From: Microbacterium kunmingense
GTDB taxonomy: Bacteria; Actinomycetota; Actinomycetes; Actinomycetales; Microbacteriaceae
Assembly: GCF_023155745.1 (NCBI RefSeq)
Contig: NZ_JAKNUS010000010.1
Coordinates: 62,001 to 126,000 of the forward strand
Direction of reading: 5' to 3'
DNA: 64,000 nt
Below the pieces are notes generated by a model. It was given only the letters and a program-made list of their open reading frames with translations. It was not told the DNA's origin and did not search any database. Positions 42,847 through 50,240 of the stretch are shown in pieces; position 1 is the stretch's first letter, and each line of letters opens with the position of its first letter. The position numbers and the translations under genes were made by a program.

Positions 42847-44634
42847 TCAGCCGAACTTCGGCAGGACAGGCGGTTGCGTCGTCGACGGCATGACCCGGTA
42901 GGTCTTGAGCACCTGGGTCATCGCCTGCTGGAATGCCGCGGCGTTGGCCACAGACGACTTTACCTTGGTGGGCTCGTCCAGCGTCACGGCGACGACGTAC
43001 TGCGGGTCGTCGGCGGGAGCGAATCCGATCATCGTGGTGAAGTAGGCACCGCTCTTGTATCCGCCTGTGACGGGGTCGGACTTCTCACCGGTGCCGGTCT
43101 TGACCGCGATGCGGTAGCCCGGCACCGCGATCTCGTCGGCGTAGTTGGCCTGGAGCGCCACGTTCTCCAGGATCTGCTGCACCTGGGTCGCGGTGTCTTC
43201 GCTGATCACGCGGACGGGGTCGGGCGTGTCGGGACCGGTCACGGTGCCGTCGGCGGCGGTGCAGCTCTCCACGAGCGTCAGCGGAACGCGCTCCCCGTCG
43301 TTGGCGATGGCTCCGTAGGCGCCGACCAGCTCCGGGAGGGTCGTGGTCAGGCCCTGCCCGTAGGTGGTGTTGTAGACCGTCTGGTTGTCCCAGTCCGAGG
43401 CCGGTCGGAGAAGGCCCGTCTGCTCGCCGGGGAAGTCCACGGCGCTCCCCTCCCCCACGCCGAAGCGCTGGAGGTACTCGTAGCGGGTCTGCGGATCGAC
43501 CGTCTCGCTGATGCGGGAGATCGCGGCGTTGGAGGAGTCGATGAGGACGCCCGTGAGGGTGTAGGTGTACGCAGGGTGGACGAACGAGTCGCGCACGCGC
43601 GCGCCGTTGGCGAAGGTCTCGGTGCTCGCGGCGACCACGGTCGACTGGGCGTTCTGCCCCCCGGCGTCGATCACGGTGGCGGCTGTCAGCGCCTTGAATG
43701 TCGACCCGGGTTCGAACCAGTCAGTGAACATCCGGCTCCTGCGGTCGTCGTCCGGCGAGGCGGCGACGTTGTTGGGGTCGACGGCGGGGAACTCCGCGGC
43801 CGCTCGGATCTTCCCGGTGGCGACCTCGGTGACCATGATCGATCCGCTGAGCGCCCCCATGTCCTGCACCTGCTCGGCGATGAGCTGCATGAGGTACCAC
43901 TGCAGATCCCGGTCGATGGTCAACTGCAGCGTGCCGCCGTCCACGGCGGGATCTTCGACCTCGGTGCCCGGGATGATGACGCCGTCCTTGCCGCGCTGGA
44001 AGCGGAGCTGCCCGTCCGTCGCCGTGAGACAGCCGTCCTGGCTCAGCTCGAGCCCCGCCAGGGGCACCTCGTCGGTGCCCATGAACCCGATGAGGTTGCC
44101 CGCGACGGCACCATCCGGGTACGTGCGGGCGGGATGCTGCTCGAAGGTCAGGTACGGGAGCTTCAGGTCGGCCAGCGCCCGGTACTGCTCGGTCGAGATC
44201 CCGCGCTGGACGAACTCGTACTGGTCCGCGGGATCCGCGGCGAGCGCCGAGGCGACGATCCGCTGGATCTCGTCGGCCTGCTGCCCGGTGATCGAGCCGA
44301 TCAGCCCCGACGCCTCCGGCCACGTCAGCGTGGTCTCGACGTCGTCCTCTCCGGCCCGGGTGATGTCGCCGGTGTTCTTGGGATCGATCACCACGTCGTA
44401 GCGCAGGATGCTCCCGGCGAGGGTGTTGCCGGCGGCGTCGATGATGGCTCCCCGCGATCCGTCGAGATCCCGCGAACCGCTGAAGGCCCACTCCAGCGAA
44501 TCCTCGATGTGCTCATCGGCGTTGACCACCTGGATGTCGACGAGGCGGACGATGAAGCCCACGAGGACCGCCAGCACGACAGCCAGCGCGACCACCGTGC
44601 GGCGGCGGGGACTGCGGCTTGCTCGGGTGGTCAT
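42847..44634 (-). CDS. ftsI: Septal penicillin-binding protein FtsI (PBP2B/PBP3 class)
   Basis: 595 residues. A short basic N-terminus and one transmembrane anchor ('VVALAVVLAVLVGFIVRLVD') lead to the dimerisation domain ('GSRGAIIDAAGNTLAGS'). The transpeptidase domain has SxxK in 'WFEPGSTFKALTAA', SxN in 'LIDSSNAAIS' and KTG in 'RIAVKTGTGEKSD'. No C-terminal PASTA domain is present. It cross-links septal peptidoglycan with FtsW. ATG 44634 lies 5 nt after the ftsL stop. Confidence 0.96.
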   Translation of the reverse strand: MTTRASRSPRRRTVVALAVVLAVLVGFIVRLVDIQVVNADEHIEDSLEWAFSGSRDLDGSRGAIIDAAGNTLAGSILRYDVVIDPKNTGDITRAGEDDVETTLTWPEASGLIGSITGQQADEIQRIVASALAADPADQYEFVQRGISTEQYRALADLKLPYLTFEQHPARTYPDGAVAGNLIGFMGTDEVPLAGLELSQDGCLTATDGQLRFQRGKDGVIIPGTEVEDPAVDGGTLQLTIDRDLQWYLMQLIAEQVQDMGALSGSIMVTEVATGKIRAAAEFPAVDPNNVAASPDDDRRSRMFTDWFEPGSTFKALTAATVIDAGGQNAQSTVVAASTETFANGARVRDSFVHPAYTYTLTGVLIDSSNAAISRISETVDPQTRYEYLQRFGVGEGSAVDFPGEQTGLLRPASDWDNQTVYNTTYGQGLTTTLPELVGAYGAIANDGERVPLTLVESCTAADGTVTGPDTPDPVRVISEDTATQVQQILENVALQANYADEIAVPGYRIAVKTGTGEKSDPVTGGYKSGAYFTTMIGFAPADDPQYVVAVTLDEPTKVKSSVANAAAFQQAMTQVLKTYRVMPSTTQPPVLPKFG

Positions 44635-44639
44635 TGCTC

Positions 44640-45248
44640 TCAGTGTGTGGCGGGTGTCGGCAGGGAGTCTGCTACCGGGGGCGGCGTGTCGGAGACCCCG
44701 GCACCGGTCGTGTCCACCGGCGCCCCCTGGATCGTCGCGTCGGGCTCGGTCACGAGCGGCCGATCGGCGATGAGGTCGTTGGCGACCGAACCGCGCCCCA
44801 GGGCGTCGATGGAGGCGCCGCCCTCCGCAGCGATCCCCGCGCCCAGCACCGCCCCGTCGCTCAGCCGGAGGTAGTTGGGCGATTCCTCGATCACCATCCC
44901 GAGAGCAGCGGCGTTGGCGGCGAGGTACTGCGGCGAGCTGAGGCCGGCGACATCGTCGGAGAGCATCTGCCGCTGCCACTGCAGCTCGCTCTGCTGCTGC
45001 GTGAGCGAGGAGATCTCGTAGGAGCTCTGGGTGGTCAGGATCGAGAGCATCATCTGCACGCCCGCGATCGCGAGGGCAGCCACCACCGCGACGACGCCAT
45101 AGGCGAGCCGCGGCCGACGGCGGGCCACGGGGGCGGCATGCTCGACCGGCCGCAGCCGGCGATCGGGTCCGCGACGGGGAGAGCCCGGGCGACCGGGGCG
45201 CGCTTCGGCGGGAGAGCTCAGCGGAGCAGCGATCAGGGGTGCGCTCAT
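44640..45248 (-). CDS. ftsL: FtsL-like divisome protein
   Basis: 202 residues. The cytoplasmic N-terminus is Pro/Arg-rich (about 50 residues), a single transmembrane helix follows ('[19 protein letters not shown]'), then a coiled coil ('[20 protein letters not shown]') with heptad Leu/Ile spacing, and '[20 protein letters not shown]', the usual FtsL/DivIC ending. About 75 further low-complexity residues extend the tail. ATG 45248 overlaps the rsmH stop as ATGA. It was recognised by topology and position; family sequence identity is always low. Confidence 0.85.
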   Translation of the reverse strand: MSAPLIAAPLSSPAEARPGRPGSPRRGPDRRLRPVEHAAPVARRRPRLAYGVVAVVAALAIAGVQMMLSILTTQSSYEISSLTQQQSELQWQRQMLSDDVAGLSSPQYLAANAAALGMVIEESPNYLRLSDGAVLGAGIAAEGGASIDALGRGSVANDLIADRPLVTEPDATIQGAPVDTTGAGVSDTPPPVADSLPTPATH

Positions 45249-46201
45249 GCCGCGGCCTCTCTCACTCGTTCGACGGCACGCAGCCGCACGGGGGTGGCGC
45301 GGGGGTTGCGCGCCTTCTCCGCGGCATCCGCCTGTTCGGCACCGCGGACCAGCAACCGGAAGCGGGGGGCGTGCTCGGGCAGCTCCACCGGCAGGCCCGG
45401 CGGAGAGGTGGATGCCACGGCGTCGGCGAAGACGCGCTTGACCAGGCGGTCTTCGAGCGACTGGTAGGACAGCACCACCATCCGTCCGCCGACCGCCAGC
45501 GCATCGAGGGCTGCGGGGATCGCCGTCTCGAGCGCCGCCAGCTCGGCGTTGACCTCGATGCGCAGCGCTTGGAACACCCGCTTCGCGGGATGTCCTGTCC
45601 GCTGTGCGGCGTACGGGGTGGCGCGCGTGAGGATGTCGACGAGTTGACCGGACCGCTCGATCGGGGCTTCCGTGCGCGCCGCCACGATGGCCCGCGCATA
45701 GCGTCCGGCGAGCTTCTCCTCGCCGTAGCGCTCGAAGATCCGGCGGAGCTGGCCCTCGCTGAAGGTCGCGATCACATCGGCGGCCGTGACGCCGGAGGAC
45801 TGATCCATCCGCATGTCCAGGGGCGCGTCGCGGGAGTAGGCGAATCCGCGGTCGACCTCGTCCAGCTGCAGGGAGGAGACGCCGAGGTCGAACAGGATGC
45901 CCTGGACGGCGTCGACCCCGACGCCCTCGAGCGCCGCCGCGATGTCGTCGTAGACCGTGTGGACGAGATCGACCCGGCCGCCGAAGGGTGCCAGCCTCTC
46001 CCCCGCGATGCGCAGAGCGTCGCGATCCCGGTCGAGTCCGACGAGATGCAGCTCGGGAAACCGCTCGAGGAACGCCTCGCTGTGGCCGCCCATCCCCAGG
46101 GTGGCGTCGACGAAGACCGCTCCGGGGGCGTCGAGGGCGGGAGCGAGGAGCTCGAGACAGCGCTCGAGCAGGACGGGGGTGTGGATGTCGCGGAGGTTCA
46201 T
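45245..46201 (-). CDS. rsmH: 16S rRNA m4C1402 methyltransferase
   Basis: 318 residues. '[15 protein letters not shown]' begins the protein, '[20 protein letters not shown]' and '[11 protein letters not shown]' bind S-adenosylmethionine, '[20 protein letters not shown]' and '[20 protein letters not shown]' are family markers, and '[20 protein letters not shown]' closes the catalytic domain. It methylates C1402 of 16S rRNA. It follows mraZ by 99 nt in the normal dcw order. Confidence 0.97.
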   Translation of the reverse strand: MNLRDIHTPVLLERCLELLAPALDAPGAVFVDATLGMGGHSEAFLERFPELHLVGLDRDRDALRIAGERLAPFGGRVDLVHTVYDDIAAALEGVGVDAVQGILFDLGVSSLQLDEVDRGFAYSRDAPLDMRMDQSSGVTAADVIATFSEGQLRRIFERYGEEKLAGRYARAIVAARTEAPIERSGQLVDILTRATPYAAQRTGHPAKRVFQALRIEVNAELAALETAIPAALDALAVGGRMVVLSYQSLEDRLVKRVFADAVASTSPPGLPVELPEHAPRFRLLVRGAEQADAAEKARNPRATPVRLRAVERVREAAA

Positions 46202-46300
46202 GATCGGGACCCGGTCCCCCGGCTCTGATCCCCATCCGCTCGACCTGGCGCCGGGGAAGTGCGTCAGGGCGGGAGCGGCTGGGAGTCACAGCCGGGGGCG

Positions 46301-46732
46301 TCAGAACAGGCCGGGGATCACCTCCTGCTCCATCTCGGAGTAGCTGTCTTCGTTGGCCAGGGCGTAGGCGTTCCACGCCTCGGCGTCCCAGATCTCGGCG
46401 TGCGCGCCGACGCCGGTCACGACGAGGTCCTTCTCGAGCCCCGCGTAGGCGCGCAGCGGCGGCGGGATGGTGATGCGGTTCTGGCCGTCGGGCTTTTCGG
46501 CGCTCGCTCCCGAGAGGAACATCCGGAGGAAGTCGCGCGCCTGCTTGTTGCTCAGCGGCGCCTCGCGGATGCGGTCGTGGACGCGCTCGAACTCGCTCTC
46601 ACTGAAGACGTAGAGGCAGCGTTCCTGCCCGCGGGTGATGACGATGCCCCCGCCGAGGTCGTCGCGGAACTTGGCCGGCAGGATGACCCGGCCCTTGTCG
46701 TCGAGCTTGGGAGTGTGCGTACCCAGCAGCAT
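46301..46732 (-). CDS. mraZ: Transcriptional regulator MraZ
   Basis: 143 residues made of two SpoVT-AbrB-like half-domains: '[20 protein letters not shown]' and '[20 protein letters not shown]', each with the DxxGRxxxP / DxxNRxxxP core. It binds repeated boxes upstream of its own gene and controls the dcw operon. ATG 46732 is the family start; GTG 46738, two codons earlier, is possible and closer to the AAGGGGG sequence. Confidence 0.96.
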   Translation of the reverse strand: MLLGTHTPKLDDKGRVILPAKFRDDLGGGIVITRGQERCLYVFSESEFERVHDRIREAPLSNKQARDFLRMFLSGASAEKPDGQNRITIPPPLRAYAGLEKDLVVTGVGAHAEIWDAEAWNAYALANEDSYSEMEQEVIPGLF

Positions 46733-46773
46733 CGGCACACCACCCCCTTCTTCGTCCGGCCTTCGAAGATGGT

Positions 46774-46803
46774 CGCCACTTTACTCCACTTTCCTCCACT
46801 TCG
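46774..46803 (-). promoter_or_regulatory. MraZ operator: three direct repeats at 10-bp period
   Basis: On the minus strand GAAGTGGAG, AAAGTGGAG and AAAGTGGCG follow one another with AAGTGG cores exactly 10 bp apart (given-strand CCACTT at 46776, 46786 and 46796). Known MraZ operators are tandem GTGG-type boxes at one helical turn, so this fits autoregulation. A TAAAGT -10 hexamer (46783-46778) overlaps the boxes nearest the gene, so bound MraZ would block transcription. Confidence 0.75.
46778..46783 (-). promoter_or_regulatory. Candidate -10 of the mraZ operon
   Basis: TAAAGT on the minus strand fits TAnnnT and is embedded in the MraZ boxes, 45 nt before the mraZ ATG. Confidence 0.45.
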
Positions 46804-46894
46804 ATACCCCGAGGGCCTGTTCAGCCGCGATTTTCTGCGGCACGCGGCCGCATGGGCGAGCCGCCCCACACGCGGCCGATGTGCGCGTGGTTCG

Positions 46895-46977
46895 CCGCAC
46901 ACGGGAGGAGATCCGGCTCAGGGCGGGGGAATCGCGGCATCCCGCCCTCCCGTGGATCGATCTCCTCCCGTGTGCGG
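46895..46977. repeat. Perfect 19-bp inverted repeat with nested 8-bp inverted repeat
   Basis: CCGCACACGGGAGGAGATC at 46895-46913 is the exact reverse complement of 46959-46977. Inside, AGGGCGGG (46920-46927) pairs with CCCGCCCT (46941-46948) around a 13-nt loop. The whole could form an 83-nt cruciform or hairpin. No T tract follows on either side, so it is not a standard terminator. Confidence 0.85.
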
Positions 46978-47031
46978 GGAGCGAAGTGGAGGCCGGGAGG
47001 AAAGTGGGAAACCAGTGAGGGGCGCACGCAC

Positions 47032-47064
47032 AAAAAAGAGCACCGACCCGAAGGTCGGTGCTCT
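47032..47064 (-). terminator. Strong intrinsic terminator of the DUF3040 gene
   Basis: AGAGCACCGACC (47037-47048) pairs perfectly with 47053-47064 around a 4-nt CGAA loop (TTCG on the transcribed strand), followed on the minus strand by six T. It lies 30 nt past the gene's stop and insulates the mraZ promoter from upstream transcription. Confidence 0.95.
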
Positions 47065-47093
47065 GGAAGTGGATGCGGGGGGTCAGCCGCGGA

Positions 47094-47462
47094 TCATCGT
47101 TCGCCCTGCCGGCGGTCCCAGCGATCGTTCATGCGATCCATGAACGATCCGCCCGCCGTGGCGCGCCCGGGTGATGTCGCCGTCGGTCGAGGGGCCGCCT
47201 TCGGTGCGCCGCGCGCCGGGGTCACCGCCAGGATGACACCGCCCAGCATGACGACGAACGCGATCACTCCGACGACGATGAGCTTCAACGCCACCCCGGC
47301 GATCAGGCCGCCCAGGCCCAGCAGCACGAGGATCGTGCCGTACACGATGTTGCGATAGCTGAGGGCGCGCCCTTCACGCGCGCTGACCACGTCGGCGTCG
47401 TTGCGCATGAGATGACGTTCCATCTCATCGAGCAGACGCTGCTCCTGTTCGGAGAGTGGCAT
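47094..47462 (-). CDS. DUF3040 membrane protein
   Basis: 122 residues. 'MPLSEQEQRLLDEMERHLMR' is the hallmark start of DUF3040 proteins. Two adjacent transmembrane helices follow ('IVYGTILVLLGLGGLIAGVA' and 'IVVGVIAFVVMLGGVILAV'), then a basic C-terminus. The function is unknown; in M. tuberculosis the relative (Rv2169c) also lies next to mraZ. ATG 47462 has AGAGGGGG upstream and a TAGAAT -10 box about 30 nt away. Confidence 0.93.
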   Translation of the reverse strand: MPLSEQEQRLLDEMERHLMRNDADVVSAREGRALSYRNIVYGTILVLLGLGGLIAGVALKLIVVGVIAFVVMLGGVILAVTPARGAPKAAPRPTATSPGRATAGGSFMDRMNDRWDRRQGER

Positions 47463-47489
47463 GGGTCCCCCTCTGGATCCGGTTGGACG

Positions 47490-47495
47490 ATTCTA
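47490..47495 (-). promoter_or_regulatory. -10 hexamer TAGAAT of the DUF3040 gene
   Basis: TAGAAT on the minus strand, followed by a leader of about 20 nt carrying the ribosome-binding site. It is divergent from the idsA promoter 18 bp away. Confidence 0.5.
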
Positions 47496-47512
47496 CGCGT
47501 CCCGCTGATTAC

Positions 47513-47518
47513 TAGGCT
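47513..47518 (+). promoter_or_regulatory. -10 hexamer TAGGCT of the polyprenyl synthetase gene (leaderless)
   Basis: TAGGCT ends exactly 6 nt before GTG 47525. Confidence 0.55.
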
Positions 47519-47524
47519 AGGGCC

Positions 47525-48628
47525 GTGTCATCTTCCGCGGGCGCCGTAGAGGCTGTTTCTCAGCGACTGAACAACTTCCTCGCACGTCAGCGTGCCGAGG
47601 CGAAGGAGCTCGGCGACGAGGCGGCGATGATCATCGACGCCGCGGCCGACGCTCTGACCGGCGGCAAGCGCTTGCGGGGCCGGTTCCTCATCGCCGGATG
47701 GCGCGCGGTCCACGAGGCCCGCTCCCGGGCCGGCGAGCCGCCCGCCGCCGTGATCGGGGCGGCGGCGGCCCTGGAGATCTTCCACGCCGCCGCGCTCGTG
47801 CACGACGACGTCATCGACAACTCCGACACGCGACGCGGTCGTCCCTCCGCCCATCGCGCGCTCGAGTCGAGGCACCGCGCGTCGAACTGGCGCGGCGATG
47901 CCGCGGCGTTCGGCCGCTCCGGCGCCATCCTGCTCGGCGATCTCCTCGTCGCCTGGAGCGACGACCTCTTCGAGGAATCCCTGGCCGAGATGGGCCCGGG
48001 TCAGGATGCCGCGGCCGCGACCGCGCGCGAGGAGTACGCGCGGATGCGGCGCGAGGTCACGGTCGGACAGTTCCTCGACATCGCGGAGGAGTCCGCCTTC
48101 CGCGTGGCCCCTGACGAGGAGCACGCCGAGCGCGCCCTCCGGGTGGCGTCGTTCAAGTCGGCGCGCTACAGCATCCAGCAGCCCCTGGTCATCGGTGCCG
48201 CCCTCGCGGGAGGGTCCGAGGGTCAGCGCGCCGCCCTGGCGGCCTTCGGCCACCCCCTGGGAATGGCCTTCCAACTGCGCGACGACGTCCTCGGCGTCTT
48301 CGGCGACTCCGCCGAGACCGGCAAGCCGGCCGGCGACGACCTCCGCGAGGGGAAGCGGACCGTCCTCGTCGCCTACGCCCGCGAAGGCATCGGCGTCTCT
48401 GCGCGCCAGATCGTCGACGAGCTCATCGGCGATCCCGGCCTGGATGACGACCAGATCGCCTCCCTGCAGCGGACCATCGTCGACAGCGGGGCCCTGGGGC
48501 GGGTGGAGACGCTCATCGAGGAGTACTCGCAGGAGGCCGGCCGAGCGCTGTCGGGCGCAGACCTCGGTCACGCGGCGGTCAACGACCTGCGAGAGCTGGC
48601 GCGCGCGGCGACCGTGCGCGTCGCCTGA
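47525..48628 (+). CDS. Polyprenyl diphosphate synthase (IdsA-like)
   Basis: 367 residues of the all-helical trans-prenyltransferase fold. The first Asp-rich motif is DDVIDNSDTRRGRPSAH with 'GGKRLRGRFLIAGW' before it, and the second is 'FQLRDDVLGVFGDSAETGKP' with 'DDLREGKRTVLVAYAR'. It condenses isopentenyl diphosphate onto allylic primers in the cytoplasm, giving FPP, GGPP or a longer chain; chain length cannot be read with confidence. Its neighbours match M. tuberculosis idsA2 (Rv2173). Leaderless start as above. Confidence 0.92.
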   Translation: MSSSAGAVEAVSQRLNNFLARQRAEAKELGDEAAMIIDAAADALTGGKRLRGRFLIAGWRAVHEARSRAGEPPAAVIGAAAALEIFHAAALVHDDVIDNSDTRRGRPSAHRALESRHRASNWRGDAAAFGRSGAILLGDLLVAWSDDLFEESLAEMGPGQDAAAATAREEYARMRREVTVGQFLDIAEESAFRVAPDEEHAERALRVASFKSARYSIQQPLVIGAALAGGSEGQRAALAAFGHPLGMAFQLRDDVLGVFGDSAETGKPAGDDLREGKRTVLVAYAREGIGVSARQIVDELIGDPGLDDDQIASLQRTIVDSGALGRVETLIEEYSQEAGRALSGADLGHAAVNDLRELARAATVRVA

Positions 48629-48640
48629 GCGTCGGGGGCC

Positions 48641-48988
48641 TCAGGCCAGGGTCTGCGCGACCCGACGCACCTCGCTCTTCCGCCCGGCGCGCAGCGCCTC
48701 GATGGGGGCGATGCCGATCGACTCCTCCGGGCTCAGCAGCCAGTCGATGGCCTCATCATCGGTGAAGCCGGCGTCACCGAGGACGATCACCGTCCCACGC
48801 AGGGACGCGAGCGGCTTGCCGTCGACGAGGAACACGGCGGGCACCGACAGTGCGCCGTGGCGCCTCGAGCCGATGAGGGCGCGATCGTCGAGAAGGCGGC
48901 GAACCCGCCCGAGCGGGAGGTCTAGGGCCGCCACGAGTTCGGGAAGGGTGAGCCACTCGGTGGGTACAGGTGCGTCGTTCTCCGCCAC
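48641..48988 (-). CDS. Rv2175c-family DNA-binding protein
   Basis: 115 residues. A winged-helix or MerR-like N-terminal half ('WLTLPELVAALDLPLGRVRR', 'LLDDRALIGSRRHG') is followed by 'VPAVFLVDGKPLASLRGTVI' and 'DDEAIDWLLSPEESIG', the family C-terminal text. In M. tuberculosis Rv2175c is phosphorylated by PknL in its N-terminal tail, which changes DNA binding. Here the short tail contains Thr10, and the PASTA kinase gene is nearby. GTG 48988 lies 6 nt from a GATAGT box. It converges on the polyprenyl synthetase gene. Confidence 0.9.
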   Translation of the reverse strand: MAENDAPVPTEWLTLPELVAALDLPLGRVRRLLDDRALIGSRRHGALSVPAVFLVDGKPLASLRGTVIVLGDAGFTDDEAIDWLLSPEESIGIAPIEALRAGRKSEVRRVAQTLA

Positions 48989-48994
48989 GAAGCC

Positions 48995-49000
48995 ACTATC
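48995..49000 (-). promoter_or_regulatory. -10-like hexamer GATAGT of the Rv2175c-like gene (leaderless)
   Basis: GATAGT on the minus strand, 6 nt before GTG 48988. The first base is off consensus. Confidence 0.35.
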
Positions 49001-49047
49001 TCATTCCTCCGCGCACTCATCCCTGCGCGCGGCGGCGGGATCGGGCG

Positions 49048-49067
49048 ACATGAGGACATCCTCATGT
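49048..49067. promoter_or_regulatory. 20-bp palindrome upstream of the LysM gene
   Basis: ACATGAGGACATCCTCATGT: two 9-bp arms match perfectly around a CA spacer. It lies 19 bp upstream of the TTGACA element of the LysM-gene promoter and about 50 bp from the Rv2175c-like promoter on the other side. It looks like the site of a dimeric regulator; which one is unknown. Confidence 0.55.
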
Positions 49068-49086
49068 TTCACATCCGTCACTTTCG

Positions 49087-49115
49087 TTGACAGTGGTTTA
49101 CACGCGTGACACCGT
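49087..49115 (+). promoter_or_regulatory. Candidate promoter of the LysM gene
   Basis: A consensus TTGACA (49087-49092) is followed after 17 bp by CACCGT (49110-49115), which fits the -10 pattern except at its first base. The leader then carries a hairpin and the ribosome-binding site. Confidence 0.4.
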
Positions 49116-49120
49116 AGCTG

Positions 49121-49137
49121 GCGGGGAGGATCCCCGC
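49121..49137 (+). promoter_or_regulatory. 5'-leader hairpin abutting the LysM-gene ribosome-binding site
   Basis: GCGGGGA (49121-49127) pairs with TCCCCGC (49131-49137) around a GGA loop. The Shine-Dalgarno AGGGAGG begins at the next base. The stem could set mRNA stability or access to the start; it has no riboswitch signature. Confidence 0.5.
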
Positions 49138-49150
49138 AGGGAGGACCACC

Positions 49151-50176
49151 ATGTCTCGCTCACGAACCGCCCGGCTGACGACGGCCCGCCTCGGCCTTCC
49201 CGCGACCGCGCTGGGCGCCCTGGCGGTGGCGATGCTCCCCTCGCCCGCCGCCGCGCAGGAGGCTGCTCCCGTCGCCCGCGAGGGCGTCGAGCGGGTCTCC
49301 CTCGGTGCCGCCGCGTCCTCGACCGGTCGCGCACCGGTGACGGTCCCCGCGCACAGTGCGGCACCCGAGAGCGTCGTGGTGCAGCCCGGCGACACCATCA
49401 GCGCGATCGCAGCCCGACACGGGCTGCGCACGACCGATGTCCTGGCCCTGAACGGACTGGGCTGGAGCAGTGTCATCCATCCCGGACAGGTGATCCGGCT
49501 GAGCGGTGCGTCCGCCGCCCCGGCAGCGCCGGCGCCGGCGGCGCCCGCGACGACCACGGGCTACACCGTCGTCGCGGGGGACACGATCAGTGCGATCGCG
49601 CGTCGTCACGGGGTCTCCACCCAGGCCGTGCTCGACGCGAACGGACTGCAGTCCTCATCGATCATCTACCCCGGTCAGACGATCGCGATCCCGGCGGCGA
49701 CGGCGCCCGCCCCCGCCGCCCCCGCCGCGCCGGCCGCGCCGGCGCCGGTCCTCGCGGCGGAGACGGTGACGCTCGATGACGAGCAGATCGGCAATGTCCG
49801 CACGATCATCGCCGTGGGCCGAGAGCTCGGCGTCTCCGACCGGGGCATCGCCGTCGCGCTGGGGACGGCGATGGTGGAGTCGTGGCTGCGGAACCTCGAC
49901 TGGGGCGACCGCGACTCCCTGGGGCTGTTCCAACAGCGACCCAGCACCGGATGGGGAAGCACCGACGAGGTCCGCGATCCCGTTCGGGCGACCAAGGCCT
50001 TCTTCGGCGGCCCGTCCGATCCCAACGGCTCGCGCACCCGCGGTCTCCTCGACATCCCCGGGTGGGAGTCGATGTCGTTCGCCGGCGCCGCGCAGAGCGT
50101 TCAGATCTCGGCGTTCCCGGATCGTTATGCGACGTGGGAGGCCCCGGCCTTCGGGTGGCTCGCGACCTACGGCTGA
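49151..50176 (+). CDS. Secreted LysM protein with lysozyme-like C-terminal domain
   Basis: 341 residues. A signal peptide with a clear cleavage region ('ALGALAVAMLPSPAAAQ') is followed by two LysM repeats (about 76-118 'VVVQPGDTISAIAARHGLRT' and 137-178 'YTVVAGDTISAIARRHGVST'), joined by Ala/Pro linkers. The last 150 residues ('LGTAMVESWLRNLDWGDRDS', 'LGLFQQRPSTGWG') look like a lysozyme or transglycosylase-like domain, with Glu in 'AMVES' as the candidate catalytic acid. It should bind and perhaps cut peptidoglycan outside the cell. ATG 49151 has AGGGAGG upstream. Confidence 0.88.
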   Translation: MSRSRTARLTTARLGLPATALGALAVAMLPSPAAAQEAAPVAREGVERVSLGAAASSTGRAPVTVPAHSAAPESVVVQPGDTISAIAARHGLRTTDVLALNGLGWSSVIHPGQVIRLSGASAAPAAPAPAAPATTTGYTVVAGDTISAIARRHGVSTQAVLDANGLQSSSIIYPGQTIAIPAATAPAPAAPAAPAAPAPVLAAETVTLDDEQIGNVRTIIAVGRELGVSDRGIAVALGTAMVESWLRNLDWGDRDSLGLFQQRPSTGWGSTDEVRDPVRATKAFFGGPSDPNGSRTRGLLDIPGWESMSFAGAAQSVQISAFPDRYATWEAPAFGWLATYG

Positions 50177-50228
50177 TCGGTGTGGACGCCGGGGTGAGCC
50201 GCTGCCCGGGCTGCCACCCCGCCGTCCG

Positions 50229-50234
50229 TAGACT
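50229..50234 (+). promoter_or_regulatory. -10 hexamer TAGACT of the PASTA kinase gene (leaderless)
   Basis: TAGACT ends exactly 6 nt before GTG 50241. Confidence 0.55.
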
Positions 50235-50240
50235 CTGACC

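Larger units (their letters stand above)
46733..47093 (-). other. 361-bp gene-free region between mraZ and the DUF3040 gene
   Basis: Contents in order: the mraZ ribosome-binding region (46741-46747), MraZ boxes and promoter (46774-46803), a small GCCGC/GCGGC hairpin (46824-46841), a CACGCG/CGCGTG hairpin (46869-46889), a large inverted repeat (46895-46977), two further GTGG-type boxes on the given strand (AAGTGG at 46984 and 47002), and the DUF3040-gene terminator (47032-47064). No open frame here looks like a protein. Confidence 0.75.
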
